Counted from the stretch's first letter, positions 26,118 through 34,339 are shown. The stretch is 64,000 nucleotides of DNA from Curtobacterium sp. MCSS17_008 (GCF_003234185.1 NZ_QKSM01000003.1:233615-297614), one strand, 5' to 3'. Notes: generated by a model from the letters alone, not told the origin. Made by a program: numbers and translations.

Positions 26118-27620
26118 ATGCCTCGCACACACCTCGTCCTCGACGCCGCGTTCACCGTGGGGCCGGTGCGCCGTCGCCTCTTCGGCGGGTTCGTCGAACA
26201 CCTCGGACGCCACGTCTACGACGGCATCCACGAGCCCGCGCACGAGACCGCCGACGAGCACGGCTTCCGGAAGGACGTCGTCGAGCTCGTCAAGGAGCTC
26301 GGCGTGTCGGCCATCCGCTACCCGGGCGGCAACTTCGTCTCCGGGTACAAGTGGGAGGACGGCGTCGGCCCCGTCGAGCAGCGCCCCCGCCGCCTCGACC
26401 TCGCCTGGCACTCGACCGAGACCAACGAGGTCGGCCTGCACGAGTTCCAGCACTGGCTCGACCAGGTCGGCTCCGAGCTCATGCTCGCCGTCAACCTCGG
26501 TACCCGTGGCACGCAGGAGGCGATCGAACTCCTCGAGTACGCGAACATCGACGCCGGCACCGCGCTGAGCGAGTACCGCCGCTCGAACGGCCGCCAGGAG
26601 CCCTTCGCCATCAAGATGTGGTGCCTCGGCAACGAGATGGACGGCCCGTGGCAGCTCGGCCACAAGAACGCCGAGGACTACGGCAAGCTCGCCGCGATGA
26701 CGGCGAAGGCCATGCGCCAGATCCAGCCCGACCTCGAGCTCGTCGCCTGCGGTTCGTCCGGCGCCTCGATGCCGACGTTCGGCGAGTGGGAGCGCACCGT
26801 CCTCGAGCACACCTACGACGACGTCGACTACATCTCGGCGCACGCGTACTACGAGGAGGACGACGACATGCCGTCCTTCCTCGCCTCGGGCGTCAACATG
26901 GACCACTTCATCGACACCGTCACGACCGCCGCCGACCACGTCAAGGCGCACAAGAAGTCGGACAAGCGCATCGACATCTCGTTCGACGAGTGGAACGTCT
27001 GGTCGATCAAGCGCTGGGAGGCGCAGGCCAAGACCTTCACGCTCGACGAGTGGCCGGTCGCGCCCCGTCTGCTCGAGGACGTCTACACGGTCGCCGACGC
27101 GGTCGTCGTCGGCGGGCTGCTCATCTCGCTGCTCCGGCACGCCGACCGCGTGGCGTCCGCGAGCCTCGCGCAGCTCGTCAACGTCATCGGCCCGATCATG
27201 ACCGAGCCGGGCGGCCCGGCCTGGCGCCAGACGACGTTCTTCCCGTTCTCCGTCACGTCGCGGCTGGCGAACGGCACCTCGCTCCAGGTCAAGGCCTCGG
27301 GCGACACCGTCGACGGCGGCAAGTACGGCGAGGTCCCCGTGGTCGACTCGGCCGCCACGGTCGAGGACGGCACGGCGGCGGTGTTCCTCGTGAACCGCCA
27401 CCAGACCGAGTCCACCACCGTGACGATCGACCTCGCCGGTCTGTCGGTCGACGGCGACGTGCACGCCGAGGGCGTGTGGGACGACGACGTGCACGCCGTG
27501 AACGACCTCGGGAACCGGGAGCGCGTGGGCCTCCGCACGAACGAGACCGTCCGCCGCGAGGGCGACACGATCACGATCGAGCTGCCGCCCGTGTCCTGGA
27601 CCGCGGTGTCGATCGGCTGA
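26118..27620 (+). CDS. alpha-L-arabinofuranosidase, GH51
   Basis: 500 residues from ATG 26118 with AAGGAG upstream. A TIM barrel followed by a beta-sandwich: LFGGFVEHLGRHVYDGI near the start, IRYPGGNFVSGYKWEDGVGP, the acid/base Glu in WCLGNEMDGPW (E173) and the nucleophile in DISFDEWNVW (E291). No signal peptide, so it acts inside the cell on imported arabino-oligosaccharides, releasing L-arabinose for AraA. It is divergent from the sugar ABC unit and shares its operator sequence. Confidence 0.95.
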   Translation: MPRTHLVLDAAFTVGPVRRRLFGGFVEHLGRHVYDGIHEPAHETADEHGFRKDVVELVKELGVSAIRYPGGNFVSGYKWEDGVGPVEQRPRRLDLAWHSTETNEVGLHEFQHWLDQVGSELMLAVNLGTRGTQEAIELLEYANIDAGTALSEYRRSNGRQEPFAIKMWCLGNEMDGPWQLGHKNAEDYGKLAAMTAKAMRQIQPDLELVACGSSGASMPTFGEWERTVLEHTYDDVDYISAHAYYEEDDDMPSFLASGVNMDHFIDTVTTAADHVKAHKKSDKRIDISFDEWNVWSIKRWEAQAKTFTLDEWPVAPRLLEDVYTVADAVVVGGLLISLLRHADRVASASLAQLVNVIGPIMTEPGGPAWRQTTFFPFSVTSRLANGTSLQVKASGDTVDGGKYGEVPVVDSAATVEDGTAAVFLVNRHQTESTTVTIDLAGLSVDGDVHAEGVWDDDVHAVNDLGNRERVGLRTNETVRREGDTITIELPPVSWTAVSIG

Positions 27621-27688
27621 GCCGACCGCCGATCCCGGTCGGCGCACGAACGCCTCGGCGAGCGCTCCGGTGAGCGTCGAGTGAGCAC

Positions 27689-27726
27689 GGAGGGCGTCGG
27701 CCCGCGCAAGCGGGTCGGCGCCCTCC
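27689..27726. terminator. terminator of the arabinofuranosidase gene
   Basis: 17-bp stem (GGAGGGCGTCGGCCCGC with its partner, two G-U pairs) and a GCAA tetraloop, 68 nt after the stop. The GNRA-type loop fits a stable RNA hairpin. Confidence 0.7.
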
Positions 27727-27798
27727 GCTCTGCGTGCCACACCGCGTTCCGGCGATCGTGATCGGGACCCCGCGTCGCATCGGACGTCGGCAGCGGAC

Positions 27799-27840
27799 GG
27801 ACGGGAGGCGTGGGACGGGCCCCAGCCGTGCCTCCCGTCC
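27799..27840. terminator. GGACGGGAGGC-family inverted repeat, terminator of the GNAT gene
   Basis: Arms GGACGGGAGGC and GCCTCCCGTCC around a 20-nt interior that can pair further. It is 20 nt beyond the minus-strand acetyltransferase stop. With the previous hairpin it fills the convergent gap 27621-27860. Confidence 0.65.
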
Positions 27841-27860
27841 GACGGGTGGTCGCTCGAGCG

Positions 27861-28316
27861 TCAGGCCTCCGCAGGACGCATGTCGTACGTGACCCAGGGC
27901 GTCGCAGTGGCGACGCGGTCGTAGACCGCCCGAGCCCCCGCGTTGTCCGCTGCCGTGATCCACCGGACGACGCTGGCTCCCTCCGCCGCCGCGATCGCGG
28001 CTGCTTCCCGGAGGAGCGCCGTGGCGACACCCCGGTGCCTGGCGTCCGGTGCCGTGAAGAGGTCGTCCAGGTACAGGCCGGTCGTCGCCGACGACGGGCG
28101 GGCGAAGCGGCGCAGGTCCGCGAGCCCGACGAGGCGGCCGTCGGCGTCCTCGGCGACCAGGCCGAGGAGGCCGTGCGCGCCCTCGGACACCCATCCCCAC
28201 GTGGTCCGGACGGACGCCGGGTCGTCCGGCAGCCGGTAGAAGGCGCGGTACCCGGCGTACAGGTGCTGCCACTGGGCGGCGTCGGCGGGGGAGACGGGGC
28301 GGACGGAGACGGTCAC
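27861..28316 (-). CDS. GNAT family N-acetyltransferase
   Basis: 151 residues from GTG 28316, 6 nt after TAGGCT (leaderless). The GNAT core shows VSPADAAQWQHLYAGYR, LYLDDLFTAPDARHRGVATALLREA (motif A acetyl-CoA loop, RHRGVA) and a C-terminal NAGARAVYDRVATATPWVTYDM. Close to the PhnO/YjgM-like single-domain group; substrate unknown. Confidence 0.85.
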   Translation of the reverse strand: MTVSVRPVSPADAAQWQHLYAGYRAFYRLPDDPASVRTTWGWVSEGAHGLLGLVAEDADGRLVGLADLRRFARPSSATTGLYLDDLFTAPDARHRGVATALLREAAAIAAAEGASVVRWITAADNAGARAVYDRVATATPWVTYDMRPAEA

Positions 28317-28430
28317 GGCCGCAGCCTACGACGAACGATGGCCCGTCCCCGCGCAGCGCCCGGTCACCGGGGTCCCGATGTGTGCGGGACGCCGCTGCCG
28401 GGGAACCGATCGGCCGGACCCGCGTCGGGG

Positions 28431-29459
28431 TCAGCGTCGCAGCGTCTGCCGCGGGTACTCGCCGTAGGCCTGTGCGTAGGTCCCGGAGAACCGTCCGAGG
28501 TGGGCGAAGCCCCAGCGGCGGGCCACGTCCTGCACCGTGGTCGTGCCGGGGTCCGCGCGGAGCAGCTCGATGCGGACACGCGCGAGCCGCACCCGGAGCA
28601 GGTACGTCATCGGCGAGCAGTCCAGGTGGCGTTGGAACGTCTCCTGCACCGAGCGGACACTGAGGTCAGCGGCGCGCGCGATGTCCCCGACAGTGAGGGG
28701 CTCGTGGACGTGCTCGTGCACGAACTCGACGGCCGCCCGGAGCCGGGACAACCGCGGCAGGAGCACCACCTCGGGGATCTCGGGGAGCGCCGGCGGGTAG
28801 AGCGCGAGGAAGGCCGCCGCGGCGTCCCGGGTGAGCGTCTGCCACAGCAGGGTCCCCACACCGTTCCGCAGTTCCCGTGCGAGGAGGGTCACCTGGCCGC
28901 GCCACCGAGCGACGGCAGCCGGGTCGAGCGTCCGCAGGTGGTCGAGTGCCAGGTCGTCCACCGGGCCGGTGCGGTACCGCTCCTCGGCGACGTCGTGGAC
29001 GAGGGACCGGGACAGGTGCACGATGCGCTGGTCGTAGTCCTGGTACTCGAAGACGAACTCGCGGTCGGTGGGGAACAGCATCGGGACGCCGGTGGTGAGC
29101 GGTACCCGGTCGTGCCGGACGTCGGGGACGCCCACCCCCTCGGTGAGCCACTGCACGATGTAGTCGTCGGTGTGGGGGATCGCCCCGCGGATGGCTCCGG
29201 TGATCCTGGACCGCCGGAGCGTGACCGCGTCGTCGCCGACGGCCGTGTACCGGTAGGAGAACGGCCGTCCCGTGCTGTGCGCAGCCCACCCGCGGCCGTC
29301 GTAGAGCCCACCGACCTCCTCGACCACGCCGTCCGGGCTCGTGCCGATGGCCTCGAGCCGGACGGCGTGCCGGGTCGCGGTCGGAGCGGCGGCCTCGTGG
29401 CGCTCGACCTCCTCCGCCGCCCGCGACGCACGGGGCCGGGCGATCGTCGCGGTGCTCAC
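28431..29459 (-). CDS. AraC family transcriptional regulator
   Basis: 342 residues from GTG 29459. The N-terminal half is a cupin-like AraC_binding_2 effector domain (VPMLFPTDREFVFEYQDYDQRIVHLSRSLV). The C-terminal 100 residues are the double helix-turn-helix: LTVGDIARAADLSVRSVQETFQRHLDCSPMTYLLRVRLARVRIELL and VQDVARRWGFAHLGRFSGTYAQAYGEYPRQTLRR. This is the arrangement of the activators related to AraC/XylS with a FeaR/OruR-like sensor. The start overlaps the stop of an upstream 42-codon frame as GTGA. A longer frame opening at a TTG at 29648 is ruled out because that codon lies within the -10 hexamer. Confidence 0.85.
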   Translation of the reverse strand: MSTATIARPRASRAAEEVERHEAAAPTATRHAVRLEAIGTSPDGVVEEVGGLYDGRGWAAHSTGRPFSYRYTAVGDDAVTLRRSRITGAIRGAIPHTDDYIVQWLTEGVGVPDVRHDRVPLTTGVPMLFPTDREFVFEYQDYDQRIVHLSRSLVHDVAEERYRTGPVDDLALDHLRTLDPAAVARWRGQVTLLARELRNGVGTLLWQTLTRDAAAAFLALYPPALPEIPEVVLLPRLSRLRAAVEFVHEHVHEPLTVGDIARAADLSVRSVQETFQRHLDCSPMTYLLRVRLARVRIELLRADPGTTTVQDVARRWGFAHLGRFSGTYAQAYGEYPRQTLRR

Positions 29460-29584
29460 GGGCGGGAGGAGGCGTCGGAGGACACGTTGCTGCAGACGCT
29501 CGCGGTCCGGAGACGCGCCTGCGCGGTGGAGGTCGTCCTCGCGCGTGGCCCGCTGGGCGACGTCGCGGAAGTACTGCTGATCAT
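29456..29584 (-). CDS. 42-residue leader peptide upstream of the AraC gene
   Basis: ATG 29584 has AGGGG at about 7 nt. The frame ends TGA inside the AraC GTG start (GTGA), a geometry for translational coupling. The peptide begins MISSTSATSPSGPRARTT, resembling MSSSSRSSASTGRPVVRTT at the start of the 71-residue protein at 31880-32095. The two genes also share promoter and leader. It may be a leader peptide, or a paralogous gene that has lost its C-terminal part. No domain is recognised. Confidence 0.45.
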   Translation of the reverse strand: MISSTSATSPSGPRARTTSTAQARLRTASVCSNVSSDASSRP

Positions 29585-29676
29585 CTTGCACCCCTGAACG
29601 GCTCGACGAAACGTCGGGAACGGCCGGGGTCTGGGGCAACTCCTTCAACGGTAGGACACCCGCGTCGCCATGGGAA
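29585..29676 (-). promoter_or_regulatory. AraC promoter and conserved leader (copy 1)
   Basis: -35-like TTCCCA (29676-29671), 17 nt, then -10 TACCGT (29653-29648). The transcript begins near TTGAAGGAG and contains CCCCAGACCCCGGCCG, then TCAGGGGTG just before the small ORF. ACCCC in the leader can pair with GGGGT of the ribosome site. The block TCCTACCGTTGA, CCCCAGACCCCGGCCG and TCAGGGGTG recurs in the same order at 32096-32170. Confidence 0.6.
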
Positions 29677-29723
29677 GCACGAGCGGTGGACGATCCGGAG
29701 AGCGCGGCGGTCCGGCTCGGGTG

Positions 29724-30806
29724 TCAGGACGGTGACGCCGACCGCCGGGACGCCGCGCGTGCCCGGGCCTTGATGTCCTCGATCACCGCGGTCTTCGCGT
29801 CGGCGTACGCGTTCGAGTCGTCCCAGGACCGCTCCATCAGCGCGCGCTTCGTGTCCTCGTAGCGTCGCCGGTCGGCATCGTCGCGGTGCAGGCGGTCGCG
29901 GAGGAGCACGTAGTCGTCGAGCGCCTGCGCGCCGTGCTCGTAGACGTGCACGTGCGCGTCGCGCTCCGGCGTCCGCACGAGCCGGTGCCCGGGTTCGCGG
30001 ACGCGGAGCACGTACCCGGCGGCGAGCAGGGGCCCGAGGTACGCGGCCTCGTCGGTGACGTCCGGCACGGCGACCGCGACGTCGACGATCGGCTTCGCGG
30101 CCAGACCCGGCACCGACGTCGATCCGATGTGCTCGATGCCGACGTGCTGCCCGTCGAGGGCGTCGGCGATGCGCGAGCGGTGCTCCTCGTAGCGCGCGGC
30201 CCAGGCGGGGTCGTACTCGTGCAGGCCCACCGAGAGCGGTTCGGGGCCACCGACGATGTCCACGTCCGTGACGTCGGGCAGCGCGTGTGCGCCCGTGCGG
30301 ACCCAGTGGTGCAGCAGCGTGTGCCCGTCCGGGTCGACCACACTGCGCTCGTACCGGCCGCCGACGTGCTCGATGACGCGGCGGGACGCGGGGTTCGTCG
30401 CGTCGCAGGTCAGCATGACCTCGGGCAGCCCACGCTGGCCGGCCAGGTGGACCACCCTGCTGAGCGCCTCGGACGCCAGGCCCCTGCCCCGCGCCGACGG
30501 GCGGACGCCGTACCCCACGTGGCCGCCGTACGACCGGAGGAAGTCGTTGAGCTCGTGCCGGAGCGCGATGCTCCCGAGGTACTCGTCACCCTCGACGATC
30601 CAGCGGTAGGTGCACGTCACGTGGTCGGGGCTGGCGGGGACCGTCTCCTCGGCGAGGAGCTGGTCGACCCACCGCTCGAAGCCGACCCGGTCGGCGATCG
30701 CCGCGGCGTCGCGGACGCCCGCCCCGTCCTGGTGGGTGCCGTCCCACTCCTGCAGGGCGCGCGCGAACGACGGGAAGTAGTGGTGGGCGGGCGCGACGAG
30801 TTCCAT
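29724..30806 (-). CDS. GNAT acetyltransferase - GrpB (UPF0157) nucleotidyltransferase-like fusion
   Basis: 360 residues from ATG 30806, 6 nt after TAGGCT (leaderless). Residues 1-170 are a GNAT domain (YRWIVEGDEYLGSIALRHELNDFLRSYGGHVGYGVRPSARGRGLASEAL; acetyl-CoA loop RGRGLA). Residues 190-345 are a GrpB-type domain (SVGLHEYDPAWAARYEEHRSRI, IEHIGSTSVPGLAAKPIVDVAV, RDAHVHVYEHG). GSTSVPGLAAKPIVD is the nucleotidyltransferase-fold signature. Either half usually occurs alone. Biochemical role of GrpB-like proteins is not settled; some are dephospho-CoA kinase appendages. Confidence 0.88.
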   Translation of the reverse strand: MELVAPAHHYFPSFARALQEWDGTHQDGAGVRDAAAIADRVGFERWVDQLLAEETVPASPDHVTCTYRWIVEGDEYLGSIALRHELNDFLRSYGGHVGYGVRPSARGRGLASEALSRVVHLAGQRGLPEVMLTCDATNPASRRVIEHVGGRYERSVVDPDGHTLLHHWVRTGAHALPDVTDVDIVGGPEPLSVGLHEYDPAWAARYEEHRSRIADALDGQHVGIEHIGSTSVPGLAAKPIVDVAVAVPDVTDEAAYLGPLLAAGYVLRVREPGHRLVRTPERDAHVHVYEHGAQALDDYVLLRDRLHRDDADRRRYEDTKRALMERSWDDSNAYADAKTAVIEDIKARARAASRRSASPS

Positions 30807-30822
30807 CCGGTGAGCCTAGGAC

Positions 30823-30864
30823 GGACGCCAGGCGCGTGGCGGGGTCGCCACGCGCCTGGCGTCC
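30823..30864. terminator. 19-bp inverted repeat terminator after the hydroxyacyl-CoA dehydrogenase gene
   Basis: Perfect 19-bp stem (GGACGCCAGGCGCGTGGCG and complement) with a GGGT loop, 34 nt past the stop on the minus strand. The arm GGACGCCAGGC is a variant of the GGACGGGAGGC family. Confidence 0.7.
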
Positions 30865-30897
30865 GGCCAGCTCGGTGCCCCGGGCTGGGGTGCGGCG

Positions 30898-31755
30898 TCA
30901 GCGGTAGCGGTAGAAGCCCTCGCCGGACTCGACGCCGTACTTGCCCTGGTCGAGGTACTCGGTGCGCAGGTACTCCGCCCACGCCTGCGCACCCGGCTCG
31001 GGGGACGCACTCGCGATCGCGTGCGCCGTGCGGAGCCCGACGACGTCGTAGATCTGGAACGGGCCGACCGGGGCGCCGGTGCCGATGCGCCACGTGGTGT
31101 CGACCGTCTCCGGGTCGGCGACCCCGCGGAGCACCAGGCCCGCGGCGGCGTCGAGGAACGGCACGAGCAGCGAGTTGAGCACGTAGCCCGGCTGCTCCTT
31201 GCGCAGGCGGATCGGCACCATGCCGATCTCCTCGGCGAACGACGCGACCCGGTCGAACACGGCCGGGTCCGTCTGCTCGGTGCCCATCACCTCGGCGGTG
31301 TTCTGGCGCCACACGTGGTTCGCGAAGTGCAGGGCGAGGAAGCGGTCCGGGCGCCCGGTCGCGTCGGCGATCGCGCTCGGCAGCAGCGTCGAGGAGTTCG
31401 TCGCGAAGACGGTGCCCGCCGGCGCCACACCGGCGAGGCGGGCGTACACCTCGCGCTTCAGCTCGAGTCGTTCCGGGACGGCCTCGATGACGAGGTCCGC
31501 ACCGGCGACGGCCCGCGCGAGGTCGGCGTCGAAGGTGATCCGTGCGACGGCGGCCTCGGCGTCCTGCCGGGCGTCCTGCCCGACGTCACCGAGGTACTGC
31601 TCGACGATCCCGGCGAGCCGCTCACGGCCGGCGGCGATCGCGTCGTCGCTGATGTCGTGGACGACGACGGGGATGCCGTGTCGCGCGGTCTGGAGGGCGA
31701 TCTGGGTGCCGAGGACGCCGGCGCCGAGCACCGCCACGGAGCTGAAGGTGGTCAT
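30898..31755 (-). CDS. 3-hydroxyacyl-CoA dehydrogenase
   Basis: 285 residues from ATG 31755. Rossmann start VAVLGAGVLGTQIALQTARHGIPVVVHD, ADLVIEAVPERLELKREVYARL, ATNSSTLLPSAIADAT (conserved Ser region) and GLHF-like LALHFANHVWRQNTAEVM with the catalytic His. The C-terminal domain has PGYVLNSLLVPFLDAA and GPFQIYDVVGL. Length and motifs match single-domain 3-hydroxybutyryl-CoA dehydrogenases (NAD-dependent beta-oxidation step or butanoate metabolism). The ATG follows CAGACT by 6 nt. It stands alone, without a thiolase or enoyl-CoA hydratase beside it. Confidence 0.9.
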   Translation of the reverse strand: MTTFSSVAVLGAGVLGTQIALQTARHGIPVVVHDISDDAIAAGRERLAGIVEQYLGDVGQDARQDAEAAVARITFDADLARAVAGADLVIEAVPERLELKREVYARLAGVAPAGTVFATNSSTLLPSAIADATGRPDRFLALHFANHVWRQNTAEVMGTEQTDPAVFDRVASFAEEIGMVPIRLRKEQPGYVLNSLLVPFLDAAAGLVLRGVADPETVDTTWRIGTGAPVGPFQIYDVVGLRTAHAIASASPEPGAQAWAEYLRTEYLDQGKYGVESGEGFYRYR

Positions 31756-31879
31756 GGGGCCAGTCTGCTCCGGTCGTGCACGGGGACGGCCGTGCACCGT
31801 CCGGCGTCGACGAGCGCCGGGTCCCGGTCCGTGCTGAGGGCCGCGGTGCGGACGGTGCTCCGATCGGGGCCCGCCGACG

Positions 31880-32095
31880 TCACGGTCGGAAGAACTGCTC
31901 GTAGATCGCGTCGGCGTCGAGTCCGGCCGTGCGGAGCCGGACGTGTGCAGCGAGCACACTCGGGTCGGTGAGTCCGGCCACCCGGCGCCATGCCGAGCGG
32001 GAGACGGGGACGTCCTCCGGCGCCACCGGGGGCGCGTAGGTCGTCCGGACGACGGGACGACCCGTCGACGCGCTGGACCGGGAACTGCTGCTCAT
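31880..32095 (-). CDS. 71-residue protein of unknown function, under a duplicated leader
   Basis: ATG 32095 with AGGGG 8 nt upstream. A Ser/Thr-rich start (MSSSSRSSASTGRPVVRTT) and Pro segment are followed by a predicted helical part, SAWRRVAGLTDPSVLAAHVRLRTAGLDADAIYEQFFRP. Not recognised. It is divergent from the GAF-ANTAR gene. Its promoter, leader and first residues match those before the AraC gene 2.5 kb away, which argues that it is really expressed. Confidence 0.65.
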   Translation of the reverse strand: MSSSSRSSASTGRPVVRTTYAPPVAPEDVPVSRSAWRRVAGLTDPSVLAAHVRLRTAGLDADAIYEQFFRP

Positions 32096-32192
32096 CGTGA
32101 CACCCCTGACTGTCTCGGAGACTCGAACGGAATCCGCGGCCGGGGTCTGGGGCTGCCCGTCAACGGTAGGACAAGCGCGAGGTGTGGATCAA
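32096..32192 (-). promoter_or_regulatory. promoter and conserved leader (copy 2) of the 71-residue protein gene
   Basis: -35 TTGATC (32192-32187), 18 nt, -10 TACCGT (32168-32163). The leader has CCCCAGACCCCGGCCG and, near the start codon, GTCAGGGGTGTCACG. The potential pairing of ACCCC with GGGGT over the ribosome site is the same as in copy 1. Confidence 0.6.
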
Positions 32193-32322
32193 CCGCACAC
32201 TCGACCGTCCGCGCAGACGGTGCGGTCTGCGCACCTCCGGCGGCTGGACGGGGTCAGGAACTGCGTAGTCTGGACATCGGCACCGGTACCCGACCGGGCT
32301 CAAGCTCCGGAAGGACCGCGAC

Positions 32323-33078
32323 ATGGTGCAGGACCGTGAGCGTCGACTCATCGACGCGTTCCTGGTCGCGACGCGGACGCTCGTCGGGGACTACGACGTC
32401 GTGGAGATGCTCCAGACCCTCGTCGACGAGGTCGTGGAGACGTTCGGACTGGACGCGGCGGGCATCACGCTGGCCAACCGGGAGCGGGAGCTCGAGGTGG
32501 TCGCTGCGACGAGCACCCAGACGACCCTGCTGGAGCTCCTGCAGCTGGAGTCGGGGGAGGGCCCCTGCGTCGAGGCGTACGCGTCCGGTTCGGTCCGGAA
32601 GGCCGGGTCCCTCGAGGAGATGCGCCGGAACTGGCCCGGCTTCGCGGCAGCGGCGGAGGCTGCAGGCTTCGCCTCGGTGCTCTCGATCCCGCTCCGGGCC
32701 CGGGACACGGTCCTCGGGTCGATGAACCTCTTCCGGTCCTCGCCGGGCGACCTGGACGAGCGCGACCTCGCCGCGGTCCGCGCGCTCACCGACGTGGCCA
32801 CCATCACCATCCTGCAGCAGCGGAGCGCCGACCAGGCCGCACGAGCGCAGGAACAGCTGCAACAGGCCCTGGACAGCCGCGTCGCGATCGAGCAGGCGAA
32901 GGGGTTCCTGGCGAACACCCACCGGGTCGACCCCGACGAGGCGTTCGCACTGCTCCGGCGGTGGGCCCGGTCGCACAACGTCCTGCTGCAGGATGCCGCC
33001 CGCGGGGTGACCGAGCGTCGCTTCGTCATCCCGCCGATCGACTCGGTCCTGCCGTCGGCGCCGCGGACGCCGCGCTGA
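32323..33078 (+). CDS. GAF and ANTAR domain-containing regulator
   Basis: 251 residues from ATG 32323 with GGAAGGA at 7 nt. The GAF sensor occupies about residues 10-165 (LVDEVVETFGLDAAGITLANRERELEVVAAT; ESGEGPCVEAY; ASVLSIPLRARDTVLGSMNLF). A helical linker leads to ANTAR (about residues 180-235: LDSRVAIEQAKGFLANTHRVDPDEAFALLRRWARSHNVLLQDAARGV). ANTAR proteins bind paired hexaloop RNA hairpins and prevent transcription termination. No histidine kinase lies next to it. The divergent small gene has an unusual conserved leader and is a candidate target. Confidence 0.92.
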   Translation: MVQDRERRLIDAFLVATRTLVGDYDVVEMLQTLVDEVVETFGLDAAGITLANRERELEVVAATSTQTTLLELLQLESGEGPCVEAYASGSVRKAGSLEEMRRNWPGFAAAAEAAGFASVLSIPLRARDTVLGSMNLFRSSPGDLDERDLAAVRALTDVATITILQQRSADQAARAQEQLQQALDSRVAIEQAKGFLANTHRVDPDEAFALLRRWARSHNVLLQDAARGVTERRFVIPPIDSVLPSAPRTPR

Positions 33079-33124
33079 CGCCGCTCGCGCCGTCCGACCG
33101 CAGGAGGCCGGTGCGCACACGGCC

Positions 33125-34150
33125 TCAGGCCGACGGCGGGGCGGTGCTCGCGCGCTCGACCAGGCGCACCGGGACGAGGTCCGTGGTGGCGCGGACCGGG
33201 GCGCCCTCGATCTGGTCGAGCAGGTTCGCCACCGCGCGGCGGCCGACCTCGTCGAAGGACTGGTGCACGGTGGTGAGCGGCGGCCAGAACGAGTCGGACT
33301 CGGGGGAGTCGTCGAACCCCACCACGCTGAGCGACGACGGCACGGGCCTGCCCGACTCGTGCGCGGCCCGGAGGACCCCGAGCGCCGTCTGGTCGTTCGC
33401 GGCGAACACCGCCGTGATCTCCGGACGGGCGGCGATCTCGAGCCCGGCCGCGTAGCCGTGCTCCGTCGTCCACCCGCCGTGGAACACCGGTGGGACGACC
33501 CGGCCGGCCCGCTCCAGGGTGTCCTGCCACGCGGCGAGTCGTCGGGCCGCGGAGTACGACGACCCGGGCCCCGCGACGTGCCACACGGTCTCGTGGCCGA
33601 GGTCGAGGAGGTGCTGTGTGGCCCGGCGGGCGCCGTCGGCCTGGTCGGTGTCGATCGCCGGGTGCTCGGTGGTGCCGGTCGAGTCCACGACGACCATCGG
33701 GACGCCGTCGGGCAGGGCGACCTCGGCCGTGTCGATGATGTGCGACTCGATGATGATCACCACGCCGTCGACGGCCTGCTCGTGGAGGCGGGAGAACGCC
33801 GAGCGGACCCCTTCCTCGGTGCGTGAGGCCATCGGCAGGAGGGTGATCGTGAAGTCGGCCGCGCCCGCGGCGTCGGCGATCGCCTCGAGCGTGCGCATGT
33901 TGCCGAACGACGCGAGCGTGAACATGATCACGCCGATCGTGCGGAACCGGCCGGAGCGCAGGGCGCGGGCGGCGCGGTTCGGTCGGTAGCCGAGTGCGTC
34001 CATCGCCCGCTGCACGCGGTCGCGGGTCTCCGGGCTGACGTTGTCGAACCCGCGTGCGACGCGTGAGACCGTCTGCATCGACACGCCGGCGGCCTCGGCC
34101 ACGGCGGCCATCGACGGCGCCCGGCGGCTGGCGGTCAGATCGGTCGACAA
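33125..34150 (-). CDS. LacI family regulator of the galactoside operon
   Basis: 341 residues from TTG 34150, which has GGGAGGG about 8 nt upstream and places the DNA-binding domain near the N-terminus as usual. Helix-turn-helix: PSMAAVAEAAGVSMQTVSRVARGFDNVSPETRDRVQRAMDALGYRPNRAARALRSGR, followed by a periplasmic-binding-like effector domain ending VGFDDSPESDSFWPPLTTVHQSFDEVGRRAV. It is divergent from the ABC/GH35 operon, and two operator-like sites lie between them. Confidence 0.88.
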   Translation of the reverse strand: MSTDLTASRRAPSMAAVAEAAGVSMQTVSRVARGFDNVSPETRDRVQRAMDALGYRPNRAARALRSGRFRTIGVIMFTLASFGNMRTLEAIADAAGAADFTITLLPMASRTEEGVRSAFSRLHEQAVDGVVIIIESHIIDTAEVALPDGVPMVVVDSTGTTEHPAIDTDQADGARRATQHLLDLGHETVWHVAGPGSSYSAARRLAAWQDTLERAGRVVPPVFHGGWTTEHGYAAGLEIAARPEITAVFAANDQTALGVLRAAHESGRPVPSSLSVVGFDDSPESDSFWPPLTTVHQSFDEVGRRAVANLLDQIEGAPVRATTDLVPVRLVERASTAPPSA

Positions 34151-34187
34151 CGTGGTTCCCTCCCGTTCGACTTCCCCGAACGCTAGT

Positions 34188-34241
34188 GCATGTTGACGTT
34201 GCCATGCTACGGTGGCGTCGTTCGATGTTGACGTCAACATC
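34188..34241. promoter_or_regulatory. LacI operators between regulator and galactoside operon
   Basis: GATGTTGACGTCAACATC (34224-34241) is a perfect 18-bp palindrome. A degenerate copy, GCATGTTGACGTTGCCATGC, lies at 34188-34207. The 36-bp centre-to-centre spacing is between three and four helical turns. A -10 for the regulator, TAGCGT, is at 34185-34180 on the minus strand. Confidence 0.65.
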
Positions 34242-34339
34242 AACGTCCTCCGGATCGGTGCCAGCGCAGGCAGGGCTCGTCCCGAACGCACCTGCGGGTG
34301 CGGGGTCCGGAACACGAACGCAGCAGACAAGGGAGTCAC

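Noticed and set aside
28431..29648. AraC protein starting at TTG 29648
   Set aside because: That codon lies within the -10 hexamer TACCGT of a promoter shared with another locus, so it would not be in the transcript.
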